A stretch of DNA of 64,000 bases from NCBI GenBank assembly GCA_025093985.1, contig JACAAK010000003.1, positions 2,046,001 through 2,110,000 on the forward strand, in the 5' to 3' direction. The notes under the pieces are model-generated. The model ran no database searches, was not told where the DNA came from, and was given only the letters and a program-made list of their open reading frames with translations. This stretch comes from Calvatia gigantea. Taxonomy: Eukaryota; Basidiomycota; Agaricomycetes; Agaricales; Lycoperdaceae. Shown one piece after another: positions 23,634 to 36,600 of the stretch; position 1 is the first letter of the stretch, and every line of letters starts with the position of its first letter. Both the position numbers and the translations under genes were made by a program.

Positions 23634-24731
23634 CTACAACAAAAGGGAGGACAGGTTTAGAGCAGTAATGGATGGCTCTGTGAGCGTATTATGGTTGTAA
23701 CTCAAGATCGTGACCTAAAGGGGAAATTGTCAGTCCTTCGGAAATTTACTCGGACGCGTCGACTTACAGCCCCTGCATCCATTGTAAGCTTGTTTCCTGA
23801 ACAAATCAAATCATCAGAAATGACTGTGGACGCTCGTGAAAGGGCCCCCACCACATGCTAACGGGAATCCGACCCAACGAGCAGTAAGGACTCTACCGAA
23901 GTGCCCATGGGCAACAATCATTACATCACGGGAGACCGTCCCCTCTTCCAAGTATTTCTCGTGGTATGCGCGGACCTCTCCAATTATCCAGTCGACGCGG
24001 GCCTCCAATTGCGAGACACCCTCGCCTCCAGGATAACTGAACAGTTGTTAGACTTCTTGTCCGAGGTAAAAACATGGGTTCCTACCCATCTTTCCAGCCA
24101 TCCCACCCAGGATTTCTCTGGAGGATCTCACTGGTTAACAGACCTTCGTATTCACCTGGACATAACGTGAATGTAAAACATATCGTATAATTTCACGAGA
24201 AAAGGTATACCATAGTCCCATTCCCTGGCTTCCTCTGTTAATACGTGATGGGGCGTCTGCGCCACATTCTCGAAAAGAAGATGAAAGGTTTTGTGAGCGC
24301 GCTGCCTTGGTGAGACGAAAACAGTACATAGATTCTTTGGGTCGACGAGGCCTAGTCGGCGGTCCCGTGGAAATCAGTTGTGAATGCTCCGCGATTATCA
24401 GCCACCTACTAACGGCCGTCACCCACGAGCTTTGAGGCTGTTGCCTTCACTTGCTCCACTCCGCGTTCGGTTAGTGGGATATCCGTTAGCCCTGTCTTTA
24501 TGGATGTTACGCCCTCTTTCAAGCCCGAGTCCCTATGTGACTTACATGTCTCCTACACACCAGATCCTGAGTGACTGACAGACACTTTGTTTACAAAGTA
24601 ACTAACCCGCTTACAGACCACTCTGTTTCACCTGTTTCAAAAAATTAGGACAGTGAACTGAAATCCCGAGGTAGAGCATGCTCACCGTGTCGGACGAGAA
24701 TGAGCCTGGGCATAGGACGATGGGGCGACAT
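23634..24731 (-). CDS. histidine phosphatase (phosphoglycerate-mutase-like, SHB17/DET1 type)
   Basis: Branch-1 histidine phosphatase family enzyme. The N-terminus MSPHRPMPRLILVRHGETEW carries the RHG motif (catalytic His about residue 15). TGLTDIPLTERG, VSPRQRAHKTFHLLF, LTEEAREWDYGEYEGLLT and PGGEGVSQLEARVDWI follow; the second catalytic His is in MIVAHGHFGRVL, and the protein ends near VTILSYNHN. This order fits the fungal group containing sedoheptulose-bisphosphatase Shb17 and acid phosphatase Det1; the substrate cannot be fixed from sequence. The gene is split into many exons, two of them very small: 17 nt (24615-24631) and 21 nt (24546-24566). It is head to head with VPS18. Confidence 0.85.
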
Positions 24732-25053
24732 GGTGATGAGGAGACTGAAGAGAATCGACGGCAAGGTTGATTGTTATACGGGCTTGATTGTTCACCGGAC
24801 CCAAGTGGAACACCTGCTACTCGGTTTCCTCTTGATGTGTAAGGCAAATTTGGCTTATCAACCTCTGCAACTGATCTCCTCGGTGGTTTGTGAAGAAGGA
24901 CGGACATCATTGAATGTTGTTGAACGTTGATTACCGATCATCATTAGCACCGGCACGGAGTTCCCCTGACGCTGGAATGTGACCGACGCGACCAGTGACG
25001 TTACTCTGACCGAACTCATATTCTCCCAACCTATAGGCAGCCAGTGGTCTGTC
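24732..25053. promoter_or_regulatory. divergent promoter region, histidine phosphatase / VPS18
   Basis: 322 bp between the two start codons, so both promoters must lie here or in 5' UTRs. No TATA box evident. The open frames crossing it are not conserved-looking. Confidence 0.5.
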
Positions 25054-28000
25054 ATGTTCGACGATTGTAAGCTTTATTTAACATCATGTATATATACTGA
25101 TTCTAGATACTCATCACAGACGTCGAGCACACTGTAACAACAACAAGCGGTATCTCGGCCACAAGTGCCCTTCCACTACCCCAGCTCCAGTATGAAGGGT
25201 TCGAGCCATCTTCCTATGAACCTAATGACCCTCGCGCAGACACTGAGGAACTCGCTCAAGTGTGTTCACATCATTCCTCCTACGGGGCATCCGGTTCATA
25301 CTTAACCTAATAGATAAACGCTTTTTCAGGAGCCAACGAGTCCGCCGCGCCGACCTTCGAAATCGGCCGTGTCCAATTTGCGTTCCCTGCCCTCCTTGTC
25401 TCATTCGTTGTCAGCTCAGACCTACTCGTCATGGCCTTCAACAATAGTCTTCTGGTCCTCATCGAGCTCTCACATGCCGACCAAGTGATGAGAATTCCAA
25501 TACCCCGCAAGCCCACGGAGATGTCTGTGTATAAACTCTTTATGGATCCCTCTGGTCGACATATCATTATCACTTCCACTCAGGGCGAGAACTGGTACCT
25601 TTATCGGAACTGGAAGAAACCACGGTTACTGAAAGGCTTTAAGATGGTCATCGAGAGTGTTGCATGGAATAAAGTTGCTCTTCTGTCTTCGACACACTCA
25701 ACGTCAACGAGGGAGTTTTTGATTGGCGCAAGGAACGGAACAATATACGAGGCCGTCCTGGATGCCGAAGAGGATTTTTTCAAGTCCCACGAGCGATATT
25801 TGCAGTCCGTGTTCTCATTGCCGGAGAGACATCCAATCACTGGTATCAAGTTTGACTATTTTAATCCTACGGACGCGAAGAAGACCTTGATTATCGTGAC
25901 TACCACGACAAGGATATATCAGTTTATTGGACCCTTGGATAAGAAGTCGGAGGAGGTTGGGAAAGTATTCTCACAGTTATTTGCCGGGTACCGGGAAACT
26001 GCTCCAAGTGCGTGTCTTGGCTCTCTACTTCGTCAAGATCTTGTGCACTAATGTTGCTCAGAAATTCTCGAGTTACCTGGAGAAATCCAACGTTCAGATC
26101 TCCAGTATTTTACACCTAATTCCGACCAAGCCCACTCTGTGCCGACTCAAATGGCGTGGATGACAGCCGCCGGAGTATACCATGGCTCTTTGAAATTTGA
26201 CGCCGAATCCGAAGATCATGTCGACAACGCACAACTACTACCGTACCCAAGTTTGCACGATCTAAGCGTGAATGATTTTCCGTTATCCCTAGCGTTGACG
26301 GAATTCCATTTCCTGTTATTATACAAGGACAGGGTCATTGGCATATGCAACTTGAATGACCGTACGACATACGAGGAGAAGCTACCTATAGTACGTATCA
26401 TACTCCTTTCTTACTGGGCCATTATCGCTGATTATACACCGACCAGAAATCAAGCGAGGTCGTTCTTGGGATGGCTGCGGATCCTGTCCGCCGGACATAC
26501 TGGGTGTTCACTGACCAATCTCTCTTTGAGATTGTAGTTGGTAATGAGGATAGAGACATTTGGAAAATCTACCTTGAGAAAGGCTACTTTGATACTGCAC
26601 TTCAATTCTCAAAGGTAAGTAGTGGCTCGTTTGAACTTGATTTGGGCTGATAACGTCTTCCGGAAGACTGCGTACCAACGTGATCGGGTGCTTTCTGCCC
26701 AAGCAAATGCATACTTTAAGGAAGGACGGTACTTCCAGGCTGCACAGTGTTACGCACAGTGTTCGACGACCTTCGAAGAGGTTGTGCTTAGGTTCTTGGA
26801 TGCTGGGGAACGTGATGCCTTGAGGTCGTATCTGATTTCGCGACTGGAACGTACGAAGAAGACGGTATGTTCTGATACACCACTTTCTGCTGATATCGAC
26901 TAAGTGTTACGCAGGATCTGACACAAAGGATGATTTTAGCTACATGGTTGGTTGAGTTTTACCTGAGCAAATGCAACGAGTTGGATGATATCGTTGCCGC
27001 CGAGTCCATTTCGCAGGACGTGGACAACTTGCAAACTGAAAAAGCCATTCTCGAAGATGATTTGCGCCAGTTTTTTGAAACTTACAAAGTGGGTGGGACC
27101 ATTATTCGCGGAATGTCAACCTCATAGCTTGCAGAATAATCTCGACAAGGAAACCGTATATGACCTCATACAAAGTCATGGTAGAACGGACATGTACCTT
27201 TTCTTTGCCTCAACTGTTGGCGACCACACACGGGTTGTTGAGCATTGGGTACTGGAGGAACAGTGGATGAAAGCCATTGAGGTTATCAGCAGCCAGACCG
27301 AATGTCGAGCTCTATTACCGCTTCGCCTCTGTCCTCATGCACAATGCGCCGAAAGAAACAGTCGATTCCTGGCTCCGCCAACCTTCCCTCGATCCCCGAC
27401 GTCTCGTCCCGGCCCTTCTACAACTACAACACGCACCTCGGGATCTACTCTTGCCAAACCAAGCGATACGGTATCTCAACCATGTCATCTTTGAACAGCA
27501 AAACACGTCTCCCACTATCCACAACCTCCTCATTACGTTTTACGTTTCGCCTTCCTCACCATCTTTGTATGCGAACACCCCGTCGGCTGCCTCTCCTGCT
27601 CCGCCCAAATACCCTACAACAACACTCGCCCAGACACCCGAAGACGATGGTCCCCTTCTCCGATTTCTCTCAAACGCCCCCAACAACACTGTAACAGAAA
27701 AACCGTATTACGATCTCGACTATGCATTAAGGATATGCAAACTTGCAGGAAGGACGCATCCGTGCGTCCATATATATGCGAAAATGGGGTTATATGAGAA
27801 TAGTGTGGATCTGGCGTTGGAGAAGGGAGATCTAGAATTGGCAAAAATTAACGCTGATAGGGTGCCAGAAGAGGAGGATCAGGTGTTGAGGAAGAAACTA
27901 TGGTTGAAGATTGCAAAATATGTTGTGCGGGATAAGAAGGATATTAAAGCGTATGCCTTCTGACTTTTCGGTCACCAGACCTACGGGACTAATTGTTGAC

Positions 28001-28932
28001 ATTTTAGGGCAATGAAATTTTTGGAGAACACGGATCTACTCAAAATCGAGGATATACTACCGTTCTTCCCTGACTTTGTGGTGATTGATGACTTTAAGGA
28101 GGAAATTGCTCACGCATTAGAGGAGTACTCTGCACATATCGACGAGCTAAAGAGTGAGATGGATGAGGCGACGGAGACAGCTGAGAGCATTAAACAGGAC
28201 ATCGCGGCATTGAAGAATCGCTTTATTACCGTCAGCTCGAATGCCCTGTGTTCCAAGTGCGAACAACTCCTCCTTACGAGGCAGTTCTATGTCTTCCCCT
28301 GCCATCATACATTCCACGCTGACTGCTTGATTGGAATGGTACGTCATCATTTTTTGGTTGTGCTTAGAAGACAGTCTAAGTTGGCCTCAAGATCAAGGAG
28401 TACCTGCCCCCACACTCACTCAGGAGGATCATTGCATTACAAAATGAGCTGACCAAAGAAGCTCCAGGTACGGTACCCAAGAACCTGATCGCCAACGGCG
28501 GAATCAGCAAACCATCGGCAGTAATTCCCGGAAGCGCTCTCTCTGCACGGCAACCAACAAGCCAACGCACGCTCCTATCAGCGAATTTTGGAAACATCGC
28601 TGGAATAGCAGCGAACCCATTAAAAGGTGGTGCTCAAGCCGCAAATCTACTTGGGCGGAGTGTTATGACAGCGGGGGACAAATTACGAGAGTTAATTGTG
28701 CCTGATGCGCTGGCCGCCATTGTCTCGGCACCGACTTGGATACCTGGTATAGGGGGGTGGGGCAGGAAAGAAAGGGAGTGTAGACCGAGATCTGGGACAG
28801 AAGGCGGAGAAGTTGCGAACGGAGTTGGAGGATGTCTTGGCGAGTAACTGCCCATTGTGTGAAAGTGTGGTGGTTGGTCTGGATAAGCCATTTGTCAAAG
28901 AAGGTGAGATTGATGCTTCGTGGGTGTTGTGA
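25054..28932 (+). CDS. VPS18: vacuolar sorting protein Vps18 (HOPS/CORVET core subunit)
   Basis: Shared core subunit of HOPS and CORVET, the tethers for fusion at endosomes and the vacuole. Exons: 25054-25066, 25120-25259, about 25330-26007, 26062-26390, 26447-26614, 26667-26864, 26915-27088, 27135-27950, 28008-28338, 28392-28932. The N-terminal Pep3/Vps18 beta-propeller is clear (SVYKLFMDPSGRHIIITST, MAWMTAAGVYHGSLKF), then clathrin-type helical repeats (DIWKIYLEKGYFDTALQFSK, EHWVLEEQWMKAIEVISSQ, LRFLSNAPNN), then a C-terminal RING-H2: CSKCEQLLLTRQFYVFPCHH, FHADCL and finally NCPLCESVVVG. The two RING halves are separated by roughly 160 residues, longer than usual. Frame breaks: one extra base at 27297, one in the G-run 28752-28757, and an unsettled exon 2/3 join near 25260-25341. 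All look like errors rather than decay. Confidence 0.88.
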
Positions 28933-29054
28933 ACGTGATGGGTGTTTTTTTAAAGACTTGTACGACATGCACTAAGGACTCAATTTGGCTCGTTTACACC
29001 GTGGCGATTAGACTGTCATACTTTTTTTTACATTTGTTCGGGAGGTGGTCAAGC

Positions 29055-29599
29055 CTAGTGGTTGACTTTCTTGGTTCTCCCGGCTTTGCGTCGCAGCCGC
29101 GCAGCTTTCCGAGCGCCCATCTGGATAACATAACGTTAGTCATGAACATGTTTTTGTACAGGTGAGATGAAGGGGTTGAATAACACGGTGCCGAACACAC
29201 CTTCGCTTTGGCTTCTTCTAGTTTGCGCTTTTCTTCCGCTGCCTTTTTGCGTTCGAGCGTAACCTCCCGTCGTCTGGACATTGGATGAGGATGTATTTAG
29301 TATAAGGTTTTCAGGGGGATTTACTTCTGAAGCTCATTTTGTTTTTCATCCTTGAGTTCTTGCAGCAATGTTTTTACAGCTTGGGCCTTGTTTGTTTTTT
29401 CCATTCGGTCCCGCCATGATTTCGGCCTAACGCCGTTAGTGAGATGGGCTCGGCTGGGATAAGAATTAGATCGATAAGTATCATCATGATGGTGATGGGC
29501 AATGTACACTGTTGGTGATTTATGTGCTTTCCATGGTCTTCCAGAGATACGGCCGTTGGAGGATTGGGCAAGACTTGCCGGTTCAGGATCAGAGGACAT
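29055..29599 (-). CDS. CGR1: rRNA-processing protein Cgr1
   Basis: Small basic nucleolar protein needed for 60S pre-rRNA processing in yeast. Three exons. ISGRPWKAHKSPTVYIAH near the N-terminus, then the family core GVRPKSWRDRMEKTNKAQAV, a charged single helix (ELKDEKQNELQKRREVTLE, RKKAAEEKRKLEEAKAK) and the basic end MGARKAARLRRKAGRTKKV. The usual Cgr1 length and order are kept, with an insertion containing a His-rich run before the core. The gene is convergent with VPS18 (about 120 bp apart) and divergent from the serine-rich gene (about 130 bp between ATGs). All joins are in frame. Confidence 0.9.
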
Positions 29600-29730
29600 G
29601 GTGTGTGACGGTCAAGGGAAGCTGATGTGCCATTGTTAGCCACTCCACTCTTTTGGCTCAGGGGTGTATTTTCCCATTCCTTCTCTTCTCCACATCCCAA
29701 ACATCCTCCAAGGTTCTGCCCTCGTCCCCA
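29600..29730. promoter_or_regulatory. short divergent promoter, CGR1 / serine-rich gene
   Basis: Only 131 bp separate the two start codons; the stretch is CT-rich on the plus strand. A shared bidirectional promoter is inferred. Confidence 0.45.
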
Positions 29731-32692
29731 ATGGCCGTGTTGCGGTCTGTACGAGCCTCAGATACTGGCCATAGTAGAAACAACTATCTCCTGGACCAGC
29801 ACAACGTCAACGCAGACACCTCTGACCGTTGTTCCACGATCTCAGAGTTTTGCGATACGCCTTCTGTCTACAGCCATGCCTTCTTTTCTCCACGACTACA
29901 CGACGAGCCCCACTCCGACTTCTTAACAAATGACCATCCCTTTAAATCTCCCACGTTACAACCATCCAAGCGTCGTCTCCTCGACGACCCCTCCTCTAGC
30001 ATGCTTGACCTCGACGAGGACGTCCGCTCTTCCATCGCCCTTCCAGACGCCTATGACCATGAAGGCGAGGATGGGGACGATACAAAAACCCTGGAAGGCG
30101 AAGATGGTGAGCCGCTCGCCCGTATGTCTTATTTAGGTCCCAAAATGCGTTTTCACTCGCGCGCACCTTGGGAGCTGGAGGATGAGCCGGTCCAAGAAGC
30201 CGACGAGACCGAATCGACGGGCCATAGCAGCTTCATTGGAATCCTAATTGGTGGACGAGCAAAAGGAGGCCAGAAGGCGGACTATTCGAGTCCACGCACT
30301 TCCAACGTTGGTCGACCAAGTGCCGAATCCAGTCGCTCTTTTCTGAATCCCAAACGCTCCTTTGATACCTCGACCTCTGTCTCTCATCCCCGCGGAGCAC
30401 TATAGTATGTACTTTATTTCGTCGCTTTGTACCATGTCGCTAATTTCCTTGCGTTTCCAAGCGCTCTGGCTCAGGAAAGCCTCTCCACCTCGTCCCTGAG
30501 TCGACCGCACCACTCTGAGCGTCAAGAAGGTCTCCGTGGAAAATTCTCTTTGGGCAGGCTTCGGTCACATTCACCAAATGGCGGCGTGCCTTCTTCGCCC
30601 GGCCAATCCGCTATTCGGCTTCCCTCCAATCAACGCACTCCCGTCGCTCCGCCACCACCACGAGCTAGCTATGACACAACTTTTTCCACGCTCGACGTCC
30701 AGTCGTCGTCTGAGTGTAGCATCCATTATACAGAACGTCAGCAATCGTTGCCTTATTCTGACCCAAGTACCCATCCGTATGCGAACCCCGACCTTGTTAA
30801 ATCATATCCCACGGACTTCCCTCTATTACCGTTACAGTCTACTCCACAGTCTCCAAAGATTCTCCCTACCGATTCTAATGCCAGTGTCACTGAAAGCCCT
30901 CCCTCGACCTTCCTTACGAAATCTATCGCTAAGTCCACTTTAGTGCCTGAGACGTCTGCCTATCCACCGAAAAAGCAGCTGTCGCACATACAGAACCGGA
31001 ACATTTCGTCACCCGTTCAGTGTCCAGAACGTGCTTTCGCAAGAATCCCCTGGTCACCAACAGGGCGACGGCAGTGTGGAACCCACTTCGCCACTTCCAA
31101 TAGGAGTGAACGCCGTGCCAAATTGGTCGGAACGCGGTATAAACCCCGGTTTCACACTCATCTCGTTGGAAGAGGCTCGTGCGCAACGCACGCGTACTGT
31201 ACCGATACAACCACACACTCTCGACTTCAATTCGGGTGGGGAGGCACCGTCCGGAGCCCCGTTCCGTCACACCTCACCGAAACCCCCTGCTCCACTTGCT
31301 GGGCTTGCCGAACTAAATCAATCACACACTACTCACAGCAGCACGGCGGCCACGGTGGCACAATCACGCACACGCTCTATCAGTACTAGTGTTAAAGCTA
31401 AGAATGTTCTACAGTCTTTCGTTGGGCCGAAACAACCCGACCGAAGAGGATCTGAGGGTGGGGTCAACCTCAACCAGGCGTCTGGTAGGGATATTGTCAG
31501 TGCTTCAGGTGCTCCAGGGAAAACCCTCAAGCATAAGAAGAGCGGCTTCATGAGGCTATTTAGCGGTAGTGGGTCTAATGCCGAGAAGGAGGAGCGGACC
31601 CCAGCCGTAGCGCCTCCCCCAGTCCCTGTTTTACCTAGCGGCCTTGCTGTTTCGAGGCACAATCCCAAGGCTTCATCATATCGAATTCCTGTGCCAAGTC
31701 TATCAGCCTCTTTGCTTGAAGCTGTCACTCGGCATGAGAGTCGCGATCTGGGTGACTCATCGAGTGATTCGTACCAAATGCCTGCCAGGGCCGATTTCAA
31801 TGATCAACGTAAAACCCCGCCCCTTCTCTCCATCAATGTTGGATCATCTTCATCTACGAACGCATTCAATACCGGTCCAACCTCGCCCGGCAATAACTCC
31901 TCCAGGATCTCTAACCAAGAAAATGCGCCTCAAAGTGCACCACCTCATGTCTCCGACTTTCCTACGCTCAAATTACGTCCAATATCCATGCTCTTTGGCG
32001 AGAGTCTTGGGGCAGAGCTTGATATGGCGAAGTTCAGCCTTGATAATGTGGAGGCCGGATCAAAGGAAACTGGAGGGGGCGCTGCGAGGAGGACGGAAAA
32101 CGAAAGGTCAAGGCAGGATTCGTTTGCCTCTAGCTCTTTGTCTTCCGCACCATCATCCGCTATGTCCTTTGCTGATTCACAGCCGAGTCCCCTGGCAAGT
32201 TCGCGTGTGAGCATCAGTGGTACTGCGCTAACCACGCCCACGACTGGAGGGTTGATATCGCCCATCGGACCTACAGCAGGCCCTTGGAGTCGTGATTATG
32301 ATGCGAGCATAGATGGAGGGTTGATTCCTGGTTCACATTCAGCCTCGTCACCAAAGCCGACCACATCACACGTCATTAGGGATTCCGATGCAACGACGAC
32401 AGTAAAAGTCTTACAGGAACATCTTGATAACACGAATAAGGTGTGGCAGGAGCGTGTCTGGGGTTTGGAGGACGAGATTAGGAGGATGAAGACCAAAGTT
32501 GCAGAGTGGAAGAGCAGGTGTATAGCGATTGAAGAGAACGGGTGCTGTAAAGCTTGTGGCAGGAAAGGTGTTGAAATTCAGCCACCACTTCACCTTCAGC
32601 AACAAGTACACAGGAGCAGTAGTCCTGGTGTGATGAACAGACCGAGGGCAAGGACTGGTGGATCTTCAAGGTTCGCTAATGGCCAGCTCTAA
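29731..32692 (+). CDS. large Ser/Pro-rich protein of unknown function with C-terminal coiled coil
   Basis: Starts MAVLRSVRASDTGHSRNN; intron 30405-30461. The protein is largely disordered: Ser, Pro, Thr and Asn dominate, with acidic patches (LDLDEDVRS, EGEDGDDTK). Short, conserved-looking islands include MSYLGPKMRFHSRAPWELED, GILIGGRAKGG, ALAQESLSTSSLSR and LKLRPISMLFGESLG. Near the C-terminus are a coiled coil (KVLQEHLDNTNKVWQERVWG and following) and a CCKACGRK motif. The islands suggest an adaptor or regulatory scaffold, but I recognise no domain and assign no role. The frame shifts by one extra base between about 31010 and 31030; a 40-nt intron (GTCGCA..TTCAG) could also explain it but has a weak donor. 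Confidence 0.7.
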
Positions 32693-33616
32693 TCCGTTCC
32701 TATGAGACAGAAACGAGAGGGAGGATTCCAGCAGACATCAAATGAGCCTCCGTAGGCTGCTCCCCCCTCATGCACAGTTGTTGCGCGAACACTATAGACT
32801 CGACATTTTCATGTTCTTACCTCCTGCCTCTGGTTCTCTATCTCCTTCTCCCTTTTAGCTTTCACAATTTTGGAAAGGTTCACCTTTTGCACAGCTGTAC
32901 TACATACTCCCTTCTTAATTCCGTACTCGTCTTTCGCTCTTTTCTCTCCTCCCTCCCTCATTACACTACATCGCTAATCTTCCCCATGGTTAACCCCCTG
33001 ACTACCGAATTCACACCCTCGCTTGGTTTGCTACCTAAATCCATCGTCGCTCTTTACACCCGATCTTCCAGCCCCACCTCTCACGCCCTATCCTCCCCCC
33101 CCCCCACTACCAAAATTTGGCGTAAAACTTCGGCCTTCGCGATATCCACCTTTCTGTATTTCGCTTTTTTTTATTCACTGGTTCCCTCCGTATCTCGGGT
33201 AGTTGTATAATATTTAGTTCTTATCATCCCTTCCTATTTTATGGTTTCCGGGATACAACGGGTTCTCATCTTTACTAGCACACTGGTCATTACAAGTTAC
33301 AAACTTTATTAAGTTCGAGGACAGTCTTTGATTTATTGCTAGCTTCTATTACAAATACCACCCCCCTTTGCAAGCTCTTTGGATTCGGTTACCAAGACGA
33401 GTTGTTGTATACTCAACAAATTATCCAATTTCTTTCGCCTGGTCTACTCTGTCATCTCGGTTTTCCAGTGATCGGCCATGCAAGTACCAACCGATAAATT
33501 ATAATCAGAAATCTGCTGCAAATAACTTATAGTGGATAAAAAAGTTCAATGTTGATGTGGGACTAGAATCCCCCACCCAACGCGAATAACGAAGAATACC
33601 CAAGGAACCAACACCA
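32693..33616. other. convergent intergenic region, pyrimidine-rich
   Basis: Lies between the stops of the serine-rich gene and Sec39. Strongly C/T-rich with a C-run near 33095-33105. The 146-residue open frame at 32770-33210 reflects composition (Leu/Ser/Pro from CT-rich DNA) and is not called a gene. Confidence 0.5.
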
Positions 33617-36600
33617 CTAATCATCCGCACCGATAAGCCACCCGATACCTTTTGACAGTACCTTAGAAGCCTGTGCGGATACATCATCTAACCTATGATA
33701 ACCCTGCTCTGATGCATGCGAGCCGCCATCGTATTTATCTCTATACCCTTGCTGATGCTGCCCACGCTCGTAGTATGAAGCCTGTGGAGACGCCGCACTC
33801 CGCTGACCAACAGAGAACGGGAAATTCGCAGTAACATTACGGAAGGTCCGGCTAGCCAATGCAGCTGCATCCGGAGTCGACAGCAACGGGGGTGAAGGCA
33901 TGTGGAAGTGTTGGAGTTTAGAACGGAGGGAGGATGCAGCTGTGTTGAGCGTTGTGCTTGCCACCATCGATCCATGGCCCAATATATGCCCATCTCCGCG
34001 GGCGATATTGCGTTTTCTGGTGAGGGATTTGGCACCCAAATGAAGCTGCCTCTTTCGCTCCAGGTCCCTTTCACTAATTGCAATATACTCGTTTTCAAAA
34101 CGACCCCATACCGTAAGGACATCATGAAGTTTCTCTGGCGGACACAACTCGAGGGCATACCCAAGAAGCTGCATCTTTTTCTTGAGGTCGTCAAACTCAG
34201 ATTGTCGGCCGAGTTGAAAACAGCCAATCCAGCACAATTCCGTTGCCTCTTGGATCCTCTCATTCCCAACGTCGAGAGTATGTGTGTCGCGAAGCTTTTT
34301 GACCACATCTACCATGCGGATCGTGTTTTCGTAAGCTCGGGTGAAGTCCTCCGCTTGCAGGGCGGCATCGGCAAGCATGGCAAGAGTCTTCACTCCCGCT
34401 GCTGTATCCCCTCGGAAACCAAGTTTGTAACAAAGATCTAGGATGACTTCGGTGTGCTTGTATGCTTCGACATTACTCGAGAGGACGCCCGAGATGAGGG
34501 TAAGCCTATCTTTGGTGAGGCGAATCTCAATTGGTGATATGGGAATGCCCGGACGAGACTGAACATGGAAGGACGATATTCTGGAGGTTGCTTCAATGAA
34601 TTCCTTTTCGCGGTTCAACTTTTCAGAAGGCAGAGGAACACCCAAACTACCCAGTTGTCTTGTTTAAAACGAGTCGAAGGAGGAAACTATCCACACTTAC
34701 CAATCGTATGCCAGCTGCATATCGCCGACTTTATAGTTCCCGGAACTCGCATTGTCATACAGTTCACGAGACGAAGTGATAACGATACCCTCCACTTTTT
34801 GGAGGTCCAGGTGAATCTTGCTATTCTGTGCATATAGCATGGAGCGCGCAATATCAAATTCTGGGAACGCTTAGTTTTGACAGGGGTCTGAATGAACTGA
34901 ATGAACTTACTGCCAGCACTTAAAAGTCCACTGAAAAAAATCCCAGTAATTTCTTCTTCGCTCAGCAAACCAAACGCACTCTTGACACCTGCCTCGCTTT
35001 TTCTTGTTAACTTGACCATATCCTCCAGTAACCATTCCCAATCTTCCACCGTGTTCAACTGGTCGTTCACTCCACCTGCACGTCGAGCCATCCTGTTTGC
35101 CCACGCCCGTTGCTCACTCACGTCACCATGACTCTGCAGGAACCACTTCAATGGCGCAGGGACGCTCCACCGCGAAAATATTTCTCCAGCTTCCAGATGT
35201 ACATCCAGAACGTCAAGAGCGCGGGATAGTGACGCAACATGAAGAGGTTTAAAGAAGGCCATAAGCTCAGTGGAGGCGAAATGATCACGCGTAGTCGTTG
35301 GGGTGACGAAGGCACCTAGCGACGTAATTGTCGTATCGGCTACATCCTCGTCGTTGTCTTCGTCTCGAGGGTAATCCCAAGCCGGCAGACATTCAAATAT
35401 GCGGCTCATCGTTGACCACTCATTCAAACTATTGCTACCATACAGGCACGCCAGAGCTACTCGCGCTAGGTCTTCGTCGCCCTTGATGACACGTTGAGGT
35501 GCAGGTAGAGTAGGCTTCGACGCATCAAAGATAGACGCAGCGAACTCCAAGGGCGATGTAAGAATGTAATCGTATAAGAGGCGATTGGGGAGGTCCGGGT
35601 CGGGCATGCCAGCACGTTCTGCCCGGGCCTCTAGGACGTAAAGGTATGGCAGGACGAGACGAGTGATGTCTCGTGGCAGCGATTTAGGTGTTGAGTTGGA
35701 CAAATAAGCGCGCACAACCGCAGGAGGATCCATGTTGTGCCAACGTGTAAGTGTCCAGTCGTCCGGCATCTCGTCCGCATGAGGAGTATCGTAAACAAGA
35801 CGAGAAAGCAGGCTGAGATCTTCTCCGAGCTCGTCAAGCCCCGAAATCCCTTGTGAAGCACCATATTGAACTAATTCCAGTCCGATGTCCACCATTCCTG
35901 TCGAGTTGATGATTTGGTTGACACGGTGTGTGTACCAAGTTGTTAGTTGATGGACGGTTAGGGTGTCTGGATAAGCTTCTATGCCCACAGGTTCGACAGC
36001 AACAACCAGGGCGGAGGGAAGTTCCAACCCGCTCTCCATTAACGCTTGTTGAAGCGCTTCCGTTTCAGAGAAATCCACCTCTAGCCTCCAAGGCCCAGGA
36101 GGCGGTTTCAACTCCCGGCCGGAGGAAAAGTCGAACTCGAAAATGATAGACTGGTATTCCGACGGCCGTGCGTACTCGGGAATACACTCCAACACCCTCA
36201 AACGTAGTGGCCACAAATACGAGCTGTGTCTGTCAAACAAAACCCGCAATGCACCAAACCATTCAGAAGACACAAGTTTACAAGCTGAAACGAGGAGATC
36301 GCTTGTCAGGAAGGTCGAAAGCGAGAATGGTACCGGCAACTTTTTTCTGAGTTTTGGTGTAGGAGCCGGTTTGCTGGCTGGCTCCTCTGCCCAGGGATCA
36401 TCCCAATCCTCATCCACTTCATCCTCGCCCTCCTCGTCTTGCGCATCCTCGTTATCTTCCCCGCCCTCACAGAAAGGTGCGTCCGTCTGCAACTCCGCAT
36501 ACGTATTAAGGCGGTCCAGTCGCTTGAGGAGTATTGAGCGGAAATGGCACAACTGAGCATCAACTGGGATGGTACGAAAGTGACCAACGAGCGGACTATT

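Noticed and set aside
32770..33210. 146-residue plus-strand open frame after the serine-rich gene
   Set aside because: Made of Leu/Ser/Pro/Phe from CT-rich DNA, no conserved-looking blocks, sits in a convergent 3' UTR region.
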